From Ktedonobacteria bacterium (GTDB lineage: Bacteria > Chloroflexota > Ktedonobacteria > Ktedonobacterales > JACDGC01): a stretch of DNA of 56,854 nt. This document shows, piece after piece, positions 46,987 to 54,753 of this stretch. Below the pieces are notes generated by a model. It did not search any database. It had not been told where the DNA came from and worked only from the letters and a program-made list of their open reading frames with translations. The DNA lies in NCBI GenBank assembly GCA_027459705.1, contig DAIDHM010000127.1:1-56854 (forward strand). Direction: 5' to 3'. The position numbers and the translations under genes are program-made. Numbering within the stretch: position 1 is the first letter of the stretch; each line of letters opens with the position of its first letter.

Positions 46987-47249
46987 ACGATCATCTTCCT
47001 CTCAGAACCGGACGGTCCGCCGGATGGACTAGTTCCAGTGCTGCTTGACTATCATGAGATTCGATTGGCCAATTCGGAGATACGTGCGCGCAGAAGCGGA
47101 ACGTGGCTGACAGACAGTCCGCTGTCGCTGGCAAACCGGCCCGGTGCCGCCGTGGTGGCCTGGTCGACCACAGTAGTTACGCGGGCCAACTATGGTCAAC
47201 CAGGTTGCCAGGAGCAGGGTACGAGCCCGATGCCAGCCAGTGGCCACGC

Positions 47250-47621
47250 TCAGACGGGAATTTGCATCATCTGGTTATAGGTATCCAGTGTTTTGTTGCG
47301 GACCTGGACGGCGAGGTCAAAGGTTACCTTGGCTTTCTCCATCGCGATCATCGCGGAGTGGATGTCGGTGGATTGGCCAGTGACCAGTTGTTGGGCCGCC
47401 TGGTCGGCGGCGCTCTGGGTACTGTTCACGGCGTCCACTGCCTGGCCCAGCAATTTCCCGAAGGTATCGGTGATGATACTGGGGCCAGCGAGCGAGGCAG
47501 CGCCGCCGGAAGGTCCGGTGCCAGTCACGCCGGCATTCGAACCGGCGCCAAAAGCTTCGGGGGCGTTCCCAGCGGGTCCAATGGGGCTTAAGCCCATTGC
47601 AACGGGCAGAATCGGCATCAT
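47250..47621 (-). CDS. fliE: Flagellar hook-basal body protein FliE
   Basis: 123 residues; GGAGAGGAG before the ATG, two bases after the flgC stop. The FliE C-terminal helical hairpin is KLLGQAVDAVNSTQSAADQAAQQLVTG, then DIHSAMIAMEKAKVTFDLAVQVRNKTLDTYNQMMQIPV, which matches the family well. It connects MS ring and rod. The N-terminal linker reads VTGTGPSGGAAS, the GTGPSG being a dispersed repeat copy (47505-47522). Confidence 0.94.
   Translation of the reverse strand: MMPILPVAMGLSPIGPAGNAPEAFGAGSNAGVTGTGPSGGAASLAGPSIITDTFGKLLGQAVDAVNSTQSAADQAAQQLVTGQSTDIHSAMIAMEKAKVTFDLAVQVRNKTLDTYNQMMQIPV
47505..47522. repeat. 18-bp repeat copy in fliE
   Basis: GCCGGAAGGTCCGGTGCC; one change (T7 to A) from the consensus and hairpin intact. 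Confidence 0.9.
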
Positions 47622-47623
47622 GG

Positions 47624-48091
47624 TCAGGCTCCTCTCCCGATGCTCAGGGCATCGGATGCCATACTTTTGGCGGTATTTACCGCGGTGACGTTGGCCTGAT
47701 AGGCGCGGCTTGCCCCCATCATGTCAGAGATCTCGGTGACGAGGTTAACGTTGGGATAGACAACGTACCCATTGGCGTTGGCCTGCGGGCTGGTCGGCTC
47801 ATAGACGAGGCGGCCCGGGGTCGTGTCATTGGCAATGGTACTGACCTGGACGCCAAGGGGCAGAGCTTGCGCGTAGCCGCCACCAGCTTGCGGCGTGGGC
47901 GGCGTGGGCGGCGTGAATGGGTTCTGGGTCGGATCCCAGGTCTGGAAGATGACCGCCTCGCGTTGATACGGCCCGCCTTGCGCGGTCTGCGTCGTATTGA
48001 CATTCGCGATGTTATTCGAGATAGTGTCCATACGAGTCTGCTCGGCGGTTAATCCAGACCAACTGGTGAAGAGCGAGGTAAAAAAACTCAT
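47624..48091 (-). CDS. flgC: Flagellar basal-body rod protein FlgC
   Basis: 155 residues from ATG 48091 (AAAGGAG 11 bases upstream). LFTSWSGLTAEQTRMDTISNNIANVNTTQTAQGGPYQREAVIFQT at the start and GYVVYPNVNLVTEISDMMGASRAYQANVTAVNTAKSMASDALSIG at the end are the FlgC pattern. First gene of the flagellar operon; the middle has an unusual TPPTPPTPQAGGG stretch. Two bases separate it from fliE. Confidence 0.94.
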   Translation of the reverse strand: MSFFTSLFTSWSGLTAEQTRMDTISNNIANVNTTQTAQGGPYQREAVIFQTWDPTQNPFTPPTPPTPQAGGGYAQALPLGVQVSTIANDTTPGRLVYEPTSPQANANGYVVYPNVNLVTEISDMMGASRAYQANVTAVNTAKSMASDALSIGRGA

Positions 48092-48403
48092 AGATCCGCT
48101 GACTCCTTTCTGTGTGGGGTGCGTGACATCTGGGTGGCCCGTCCGGTGCCAGTGCCAGTGCAGGCAGACGATGTATAGCAAAAGTGGCATGGCGTCCCGT
48201 TGGCGCATCGGCAATCTGCCACGCGCCGCGAGCGCGAACGGAGATCCTTCTCCACTTGGGGGTTCGCGCTCGCGTATTCACAGGTGCAGGTGTAGCATAC
48301 CCTCAATGCCCACCCTCTCTAAAGGGGCGAATGTCCCCAGCTCCTTTCCCGGATATCCCTCTGGCAGGATTCTCATACTGCCCAGAGGGATATCCGGCGG
48401 CCC
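48092..48403. other. Upstream region of the flagellar operon
   Basis: 312 bp. It holds a repeat-like block at 48132-48150 (GGGTGGCCCGTCCGGTGCC) and the hairpin 48349-48397. It may hold the flagellar promoter; I cannot place one. Confidence 0.5.
48349..48397 (-). terminator. Hairpin between the aspS fragment and flgC
   Basis: A 16-bp perfect stem (CCGGATATCCCTCTGG, 48349-48364, with 48382-48397) that can extend past one bulged base. It starts seven bases after the fragment's stop; no T-run follows on the minus strand, so termination strength is uncertain. Confidence 0.6.
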
Positions 48404-48775
48404 CTATGGCGTTAGCCGATGCAGGTCGCGCGGAAACGTCGCCGCGAGCTTGACGCTGGGTAATCCGATCAGTTGCGCCAGCAGGCGCTCCAGACCGATC
48501 GCGAAGCCACCATGCGGCGGCATGCCATATTTGAAGGCATCGAGATACCAGGCAAGGGGTTCCGCAGGCATGCCAGCCCGCGCAAGCGCCTCGCGATACG
48601 CCGCATACGTATGGAGACGTTGGCCACCAGTCACCAATTCCAGGCCTCTAAAGAGCAGATCGAACGAATTGGAAGCCGGGTGGCCCGGTGCCTGCGACGC
48701 GGGTCCGCGTGCTGGGAAGATCCGGGAGGCGCCCACGCGAACCCGCACGATCAGGTTCAGGCGCGCTCCCGGCAA
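48404..48775 (-). pseudogene. C-terminal fragment of an aspartyl/asparaginyl-tRNA synthetase
   Basis: The open frame gives 123 residues, of which about 95 from SNSFDLLFRGLELVTGGQRL to PPHGGFAIGLERLLAQLIGLPSVKLAATFPRDLHRLTP are an unmistakable end of a class II AspRS/AsnRS, including motif 3 (GGFAIGLERL). A complete enzyme has about 430 residues; the anticodon-binding domain and motifs 1 and 2 are missing. Only about 60 bases lie between this frame and the T-box terminator, so the 5' part of the gene has been lost. A repeat copy (48675-48692, reading APGHPA) lies right at the junction where homology starts, suggesting the deletion or rearrangement involved it. Unlikely to be active. Confidence 0.85.
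48675..48692. repeat. 18-bp repeat copy at the truncation point of the aspS fragment
   Basis: GCCGGGTGGCCCGGTGCC, the G6/C10 compensated form of the repeat. Confidence 0.9.
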
Positions 48776-48833
48776 TCGTCACCGTCGTCCATCTGCATCC
48801 TCCGTAGCCCGGCACATAGCCATGCGCGGCCAT

Positions 48834-49110
48834 AAAAAAACCCTCGCCTCCGCTGGGAGGACGAGGGTTGCTCGTGGTGCCACCTCTTGTATTCCGTCGA
48901 CGCGCCGACACACGCCTCGGACTTAGCCGACCCACAAGAATGGGGGCCGAAGCGCGCTAACGGGCGCACCCGAGTCTGGCAGCGCGGCGCGGTGGGCCGC
49001 GCGCTTCCAGCTGGCTCCGAGCTGTCCTGTCGGAGGGGAAAGGCGACGGTTGCAGCAAGTGCGTCGCTCTCTAGACATTCCCCGGCCGAACCCGGCTCAT
49101 CGTCACCATA
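48834..49110 (-). promoter_or_regulatory. T-box riboswitch leader (tRNA-sensing), probably for aspartyl-tRNA
   Basis: On the minus strand: AGAGAGCGACG followed by TTGCTGCAACCGTCGC (stem I type AGAGAG...GCUG element), candidate specifier triplet GAC (49024-49026) just before GCTCGGAGC, the T-box motif GAGGTGGCACCACGAG (48871-48886), and a terminator with stem CCCTCG-CCTCC / GGAGG-CGAGGG ending in TTTTTTT (48834-48868). The T-box bulge is TGGC, whose C would pair with discriminator G73, as in tRNA-Asp and tRNA-Asn. Downstream is an AspRS fragment, consistent with GAC. The T-box identity is clear; the specifier placement is tentative. Confidence 0.88.
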
Positions 49111-49126
49111 TCGCTGGTATGTCGCA

Positions 49127-49155
49127 ATGATACCATGCTTCCCTGTATAAATCAA
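49127..49155 (-). promoter_or_regulatory. Predicted promoter of the T-box leader
   Basis: TTGATT (49155-49150) and TATCAT (49132-49127) with a 17-base spacer, directly upstream of the T-box leader. Confidence 0.65.
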
Positions 49156-49229
49156 GGGTCACGGGGATTGCGCGGGTGAGAATGCTCCACCCGCAATGCC
49201 AGATCGTTCGATGCCGGTCTGACTTGGCG

Positions 49230-51050
49230 CTATGGCGTTGGCGTGGGAGCGGAAGCGCCGCAGAGGAGGCGAGCAATACCCGCGCCGCCGCGGCCCCCGA
49301 AGCCCGTGCCACCCGCTCCACCAGTGCTCGTGCCACCGGTGCTGGTGCCGTTCCCATTGCCACGACCACCACCCGCGCCACCCGCGCCGCCTCGCCCACC
49401 ACCCGTGCCGGGGATCTGGAGGAAGCTGGTAGACGCGCTACCCGTCGTCGTGGTCGTCGTGCCACCCGTCCGGCCAACAACCAGGCGATCACCCACGCTG
49501 ACACCCTGGACGGCGATGTAGCGTGTCCCGTCAGTCAGGCCCAGCACAACTGGGACCGCGGTGAAATTGTTGTGGACATCCTGTTCGACGACGTAAGCCG
49601 CCTGGGGGCTGTCCTGAGCGAGAGTAGCAGTCGCCTGCAGATCGGTCTGCAAATCGGTCACCGCAGTCTGATAAGCCTGAGTGACAGTGCCACAGGCCAG
49701 TAACTTATAACTACCAGCTGGAGCTGCCGCGACCGCGAAGGTCACAGCAGTGGCGGGGATGAGAACGACGCCACGGCGCTGCTGCGTCACAATCGTAACG
49801 GTCGCTGTCATCGCGGGCAACAGGGTCACCCCCGTGGCAGGAGTCGAGGTAACGTCAATGGTCACGGGGTATGTCACGACGCCCTGGGTGGTGACTCCCG
49901 CTGGCGAGATGGTCGTCACTTTACCGGTGAAAGTTCGTCCCTTGAACGCCAGCACCGAGAACGTCGCCACCTGGCCAATGGCAACCTTGCTGATGTCGGC
50001 TTCATTGACATTGACGAGCACTTGCATCTGCGAGAGATCGGCGATCTGCACAAACGGTGCACCCGGGGCGTTGCCGACCTGGCCATTGACCTGGGTGACC
50101 TGGCCACTGTGTGGCGCGGTGATGGTGGCGTTTGCCAGGTTTGTCTGGGCGGTCTGCAAAGCGACCTGGGCGGTCTGTTGATTCAACAGAGCCGACTGAT
50201 ACCCATTCTGGGCGCTAACCAGGGCTGCCTGAGCTGATTTCACACCATTCTGCGCTGTGGTGATTTGATTCTGCGCGCTGGTAACCTGAGCATTCAGCGA
50301 AGCCACCGTAGCATTGTACGTATCCTGGGCCTGCTGATCGCAGGAGACAACCGGTGTTGGCACCGGTGTTGGCGTCGCGGTCCCCGCTGGGGTTGGTGTG
50401 CTGGACGTCGTTGTGCATTTCGCGATGGCCGTCTGCTCAGTATCATAGGCGACAGCCTGCTGTGCCTGCACCTGCGCTTGGACGTTGCTCAGGTTCGTTT
50501 GCGCATTGGTCAGGGCGGTCTGGGCGGTTGTGATGCCATCCTGGGCATTCGTGATAGCCAGGTTAGCGGAATTTACGCTATTTTGCGCGGAGTTCACCTG
50601 GATCTCGGCCTGCGTCAGAGCATTCTGGAGCGAAGTGGGGTCCAATTTCCCCAGTACCTGGCCAGCGGTGACCGCTTGGCCAACCGAGACATCGATCTCT
50701 TTGAGGGTTGATGTTCCCTGGACGATGACATTATAGAGCGCGCTCTGGAGTGGGCCGGTGCCGCTGACGGTCAACGCCAGCGTTCCCTGGGTTACGGTGG
50801 CATACTGATACACGATCGGTGTCTGGTTAGTGGAGTGGCGAGTGACGAAATATCCGGCGATCAATGCCAGAATCACGACGCCCGCCACGGCCGCGAGGAT
50901 GCGGTTGCGGCGCTGAGTATTCGAGGTCGCAGTCAGCGCATCTTGGTCTTCTTCATCATAAGTGGGCAGAAATAAGGTTGTTTGCGTGGAGACATCGGCA
51001 TCGCCTGGGAGGCCAGGTGCGGCTGAAGCATGCGGATCAGGTGGTGACAT
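49230..51050 (-). CDS. Efflux adaptor (HlyD/MacA-like membrane fusion protein)
   Basis: 606 residues from ATG 51050. One N-terminal membrane segment (IILAAVAGVVILALIAGYFVT-like, about 52-72), then a lipoyl-like half (GTLKEIDVSVGQAVTAGQVLGKLDP), a long Ala/Gln/Thr coiled-coil hairpin (about 140-310), the second half (NATITAPHSGQVTQVNGQVGNAPG), a beta-barrel (VLVNVNEADISKVAIGQVATFSVLAFKGRTFTGKVTTISPAG) and a membrane-proximal domain. Two insertions are unusual: a Thr/Pro linker between two cysteines in the hairpin (CTTTSSTPTPAG...VVSC) and a Gly-rich C-terminus. Works with a MacB- or RND-like exporter not found in the window. Confidence 0.87.
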   Translation of the reverse strand: MSPPDPHASAAPGLPGDADVSTQTTLFLPTYDEEDQDALTATSNTQRRNRILAAVAGVVILALIAGYFVTRHSTNQTPIVYQYATVTQGTLALTVSGTGPLQSALYNVIVQGTSTLKEIDVSVGQAVTAGQVLGKLDPTSLQNALTQAEIQVNSAQNSVNSANLAITNAQDGITTAQTALTNAQTNLSNVQAQVQAQQAVAYDTEQTAIAKCTTTSSTPTPAGTATPTPVPTPVVSCDQQAQDTYNATVASLNAQVTSAQNQITTAQNGVKSAQAALVSAQNGYQSALLNQQTAQVALQTAQTNLANATITAPHSGQVTQVNGQVGNAPGAPFVQIADLSQMQVLVNVNEADISKVAIGQVATFSVLAFKGRTFTGKVTTISPAGVTTQGVVTYPVTIDVTSTPATGVTLLPAMTATVTIVTQQRRGVVLIPATAVTFAVAAAPAGSYKLLACGTVTQAYQTAVTDLQTDLQATATLAQDSPQAAYVVEQDVHNNFTAVPVVLGLTDGTRYIAVQGVSVGDRLVVGRTGGTTTTTTGSASTSFLQIPGTGGGRGGAGGAGGGRGNGNGTSTGGTSTGGAGGTGFGGRGGAGIARLLCGASAPTPTP

Positions 51051-51443
51051 CAGGTTGTCTCTTCCCTTCTGTGCGCGTCGGTGTGGTGGGTGGTGGGCAT
51101 CGAACACATTCCTTTGAGCAATGAAGCAAGACAGCGCCTCACTGGAGAGTCACTTCACAGAAGCAATGAAACTCTTAATCCCTGAAATATTGCTGAAATC
51201 AATGTGAATGACACCAATGGTACTAACAAGCTCGTCCACGCTACCTGGCACTGTGATGCCACTGTGACCACAGGCTTCACCCATGTGTCTGATTCGTGAC
51301 TTTTGGACCGTATTTTATCAACGGGGATACGACAGGGCTTTGAAGCAAGAAACAAGGCTGAGCAACCCAGCCAATCTCCTTCAAGACAAACAGCGCGTGA
51401 AAGATCTACGCGATACGACACAGAACAAACCGGAGGTCTCAAG
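51051..51443. other. Divergent intergenic region
   Basis: About 390 bp between the starts of the efflux adaptor (leftward) and cupredoxin-like (rightward) genes; a CACTGTGA direct repeat (51249 and 51262) is the only small feature noticed. No gene. Confidence 0.4.
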
Positions 51444-52157
51444 ATGCGGGGCGAAATGATAGGTTCAAACAACAGCATGGCATCATTGCAGTGGTTATTC
51501 AGTGGCATTGTCGGTGGCCTGGTCATCTTGACATTGGGTGCCACGCTCGCGGTCCATATGACACCGCCTGTCATTCATTCCAGTCAGCAACAAGTGACAA
51601 CACAGGGCAAGAGTCCGGCGAACTCCACCGCAAATGCTCCCGCGAGTAGTCCGACACAGCAGACCAAGGTAAGTACCGTCCCGACGAAGCAAATAAATCT
51701 CTCGATTGTCGCGACCATGACGATGCCAGATGGTTCAACAATGGGACCCACGTACTTGCCCACGACCTCCCTCTATGTTCCCGCGCACAGCATGGTGACG
51801 GTCACGATCGTCAATTATGATATCGGGGATACTGACCTCCCGGCTGGCTCGCCTTTCGCGAATGTCACCAATGTGGTCGGCGGATCCGCCAAGGTAGATG
51901 GCACATCTTACACGCAACTCGACATCACCAAAGTCGCCCATACCTTTACCATTCCTCAATTGAACGTGAATGTGCCAATTCCGGGCGATTCCCCCACGGG
52001 CGCATCTTCTCTCACAGTGACCTTCAGCTTCATGACCGGCGCGGCAGGCGTCTATGATTGGCGCTGCATGGACCCGTGCGGTAGCGGTAGCAGTGGCTGG
52101 GGTGGGCCGATGGCGACGATGGGCCAGATGGAAGGTACGTTGACGGTTGTCGCCTGA
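51444..52157 (+). CDS. Membrane-anchored cupredoxin-like protein
   Basis: 237 residues from ATG 51444 (GGAGG seven bases upstream). One membrane segment (about 17-38) near the N-terminus, a Ser/Thr/Pro/Gln-rich linker, then a beta-rich domain with VAHTFTIPQLNVNVPIPGDSP and GVYDWRCMDPCGSGSSGWGGPMATMGQMEGTLTVV. This layout matches cupredoxins and the CuA domain of cytochrome oxidase subunit II (one His in AHTF, Cys-x3-Cys in CMDPC, Met near the end). The usual second His between Cys and Met is not seen, so copper binding, if any, would be unusual. No oxidase genes are adjacent. Confidence 0.65.
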   Translation: MRGEMIGSNNSMASLQWLFSGIVGGLVILTLGATLAVHMTPPVIHSSQQQVTTQGKSPANSTANAPASSPTQQTKVSTVPTKQINLSIVATMTMPDGSTMGPTYLPTTSLYVPAHSMVTVTIVNYDIGDTDLPAGSPFANVTNVVGGSAKVDGTSYTQLDITKVAHTFTIPQLNVNVPIPGDSPTGASSLTVTFSFMTGAAGVYDWRCMDPCGSGSSGWGGPMATMGQMEGTLTVVA

Positions 52158-52228
52158 TCGCGACCCGCGCGGCCAAACTCTTCGCGATCAGTTGAAATGA
52201 GGACACACGCCGGTCAGGGATGACACAG

Positions 52229-52284
52229 GCACGACCAGAGAGGGGCGCTGACGACTAACCGTCAGCGCCCCTCTCTGGTCGTGC
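52229..52284. terminator. Bidirectional terminator hairpin
   Basis: A 25-bp perfect stem (52229-52253 with 52260-52284; core GAGAGGGGCGCTGACG) and a six-base loop between the convergent cupredoxin-like and mutS2 genes. Confidence 0.88.
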
Positions 52285-52291
52285 TTCGCGA

Positions 52292-54715
52292 TCATTGATT
52301 GAGCATCACCTCAGTGATGCCTTCGCCGCCCTCGCGCTCCGGTGGTGTACTGAAGGATTTTACGAGGGGATGGCGGCCAAGTTGCTCGCGGATCGCCTGG
52401 CGTAGCGCTCCAGTGCCTTTGCCATGCAGGATACGGACAAGTCGCATTCCCCCCATATAAGCATCATCCAGATAGCGATCGAGCGTGGGCAGCACCTCCT
52501 CGACGCGCATACCGCGCACATCGAGGCGATCCTCCGGCGCGGGCCGCACCTCCAATTTGGGCAACGAGAGCGTCACGCGCTCCAGCGCGCGCGCTTTGCG
52601 ACGACTGAGCCGCTCCAGATCGTCGACGCGGATGCGCATCTTCATCATGCCCAACTGCACCTCCGCCTCGCCACGCGAATCGGGCAGGCCGATCAATTCG
52701 CCACGCAGATTCATGCTGATGACGCGCACAGGGTCGCCGACCTGGAAGGCACCCCCAATGACCTGATCAATGGCCGGTTCGTCACTGGATTCCGCTGGGG
52801 TACTCGCGTGGCTCCGACGGACGGGTACTGACCGGGGCGGTTCGGCCAGCGGCGCCAGGCGACCATCTGTGGCATGGATGCGCTCGCGCAGTTGCGCCAG
52901 TTGCGCTTCGGTCAAGCCTCCGCGCTGTGACTCCGCCCGCAAGCGACCGATATCCGAGCGCAGTTGATGGAGCTGCTTGCGCGCTTCGGCGCGCGCTTCG
53001 TTAAGGATCTGGACACGTTCGCGCTCGATCTCCACGCGTTGCGCCTCCAGTTCGGCCGCGCGAGCCAGCGCCTCATCTCGTTCACGTTCTACGGCGGCGC
53101 GTTCCATGCTGAGATGGAAGCGCTCGTCGGCCGCCGCCTGGCGGTCAGATTGGATCTCCGTGAGCAAGTCTTCCATCTTCAGCGAGGCCGTGCCCAGCAT
53201 GCCGCGCGCGCGCTCGATCACCGCGCCATCCAGCCCCAGGCGCGCGGCGATCGCCAGGGCGTTGGATCGGCCGGGGATGCCGATGCTCAGCCGATAGGTC
53301 GGCGAGAGTGTCTCGACATTGAACTCCACCGAGGCGTTGGTGGCGCCCGCCTGATCGTGAGCGAAAGCCTTCAACTCGGTGTAGTGCGTGGTGGCGACGC
53401 AGGATGCCTCGCGCTCCAGCAGCGTCAGCAAGATCGCGCGCGCCAGCGCCGACCCTTCGCTGGGATCCGTCCCCGCTCCCAGTTCGTCCAGCAAGACCAA
53501 CGTCCCCCGCCCGGCCAGTCGCAGGATCTCGATGATGCGCGTCAGGTGCGAGGAAAATGTCGAGAGCGACTGTTCGATGGATTGCTCGTCACCGATATCA
53601 GCCAGGACATCGTGAAAGATCGGCATCTCTGAGCGTTCATCGGCCGGAAGGTGCAGCCCCGCCTGCGCCATCAGCGCCAGCAATCCCACCGTCTTCAGCG
53701 CGACCGTCTTGCCGCCCGTATTGGGGCCAGTGATGACGACCATCGTGAACTGGTCACCCAATTGGAAGGTCAGCGGCACGACCTTGCCGGTCAGCAGGGG
53801 ATGGCGCGCCTCCACGATGCGCAACCGTCCCTGATCATTCAGTCGGGGCGAGATCCCGCGGATAGCCTGGCTATAACGCGCCTTGGCAAATTGCAGATCG
53901 AGTGTCGCCAACAATTCGACGGCGGCGGTGCAGTATGGTGCCTGTTGCGCTACCGCGTTGGAGAGGTCCGCCAGAATGCGCTCGATCTCGCGGCGTTCAT
54001 CCAGTTCCAACTCACGGAGGCGGTTATTCATATCGACGATCACCATTGGCTCGATGAAGACCGTCGCGCCGCTGGAAGACTGGTCATGAACGATGCCCTT
54101 CACCTGGTTGCGCGCCTCGGCGCGAACCGGCAAGACATAACGTCCCTCACGCATGGTAATGAGATTATCCTGAAGCGCGCTGCGGAATTCATTGACCAGC
54201 CCATTCAAGCGCTCCTGCAAGCGTTGCTGGGATGCGCGTATCTGCTGCCGCAGGTCGCGCAGGTGCGGGCTGGCGCTGTCGCGGACACTGCCATCGTCGG
54301 CGATGCAGGCCTCGATGCGATCATCGAGATCCTGGCGGACCGGAAGATCCGCCCCCATGCGATGCAACAGGGGATAGGTCTCGTCGAGGCGCGTCAACTG
54401 GCGATGCAGATACGTCGAGGAACGCATCGTCACCTGGACCTCGATCAACTGCTCAGGCGAGAGGATGCCGCCGCGCTCCGCCAGCCCCACTGACGCGCGA
54501 ATGTCGCGCGCCGCGCGGACGCCGATCTCGGGGCGCTGGTCGAGGAGGCGCTTGGCTTCGGAGGTGAAGGCCTGACGCTGCCGGACAATCTCCAGTTCAT
54601 CGCTGGGCAACAGTTCCAGCGCCAGCGCACGGCTGGCGGAGAACGCGCAATGCTCCGCAAGGCGTTCGATGATCTTCGGAAATTCCAGGGTCAAACGGCT
54701 TTTTTCGTGCATATC
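52292..54715 (-). CDS. mutS2: Endonuclease MutS2
   Basis: 807 residues from ATG 54715, where homology begins (MHEKSRLTLEFPKIIERLAEH); an in-frame GTG at 54757 overlaps the methyltransferase stop and is an alternative. MutS core: lever helices, Walker A ITGPNTGGKTVALKTVGLL, Walker B LVLLDELGAGTDPSEGSALARAIL, then a long coiled coil (about 500-610) and the C-terminal Smr nuclease domain DVRGMRVEEVLPTLDRYLDDAYMGG...VRILHGKGTGALRQAIREQL. Lacks the mismatch-recognition domain of MutS. Implicated in ribosome-collision rescue and suppression of recombination. Downstream of a methyltransferase gene in the same transcript. Confidence 0.95.
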   Translation of the reverse strand, partial: DMHEKSRLTLEFPKIIERLAEHCAFSASRALALELLPSDELEIVRQRQAFTSEAKRLLDQRPEIGVRAARDIRASVGLAERGGILSPEQLIEVQVTMRSSTYLHRQLTRLDETYPLLHRMGADLPVRQDLDDRIEACIADDGSVRDSASPHLRDLRQQIRASQQRLQERLNGLVNEFRSALQDNLITMREGRYVLPVRAEARNQVKGIVHDQSSSGATVFIEPMVIVDMNNRLRELELDERREIERILADLSNAVAQQAPYCTAAVELLATLDLQFAKARYSQAIRGISPRLNDQGRLRIVEARHPLLTGKVVPLTFQLGDQFTMVVITGPNTGGKTVALKTVGLLALMAQAGLHLPADERSEMPIFHDVLADIGDEQSIEQSLSTFSSHLTRIIEILRLAGRGTLVLLDELGAGTDPSEGSALARAILLTLLEREASCVATTHYTELKAFAHDQAGATNASVEFNVETLSPTYRLSIGIPGRSNALAIAARLGLDGAVIERARGMLGTASLKMEDLLTEIQSDRQAAADERFHLSMERAAVERERDEALARAAELEAQRVEIERERVQILNEARAEARKQLHQLRSDIGRLRAESQRGGLTEAQLAQLRERIHATDGRLAPLAEPPRSVPVRRSHASTPAESSDEPAIDQVIGGAFQVGDPVRVISMNLRGELIGLPDSRGEAEVQLGMMKMRIRVDDLERLSRRKARALERVTLSLPKLEVRPAPEDRLDVRGMRVEEVLPTLDRYLDDAYMGGMRLVRILHGKGTGALRQAIREQLGRHPLVKSFSTPPEREGGEGITEVMLNQ

Positions 54716-54753
54716 CTCTATCTCGATAATCTCTCGGCAACGCCATCCGCCGC

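Noticed and set aside
50745-50770. GTGP-coding segment in the efflux adaptor as another dispersed-repeat copy
   Set aside because: VSGTGPL at this place resembles the conserved start of the adaptor core; the DNA match is only a few bases.
52964-54493. Plus-strand open frames opposite mutS2
   Set aside because: Shadow frames of a GC-rich conserved gene.
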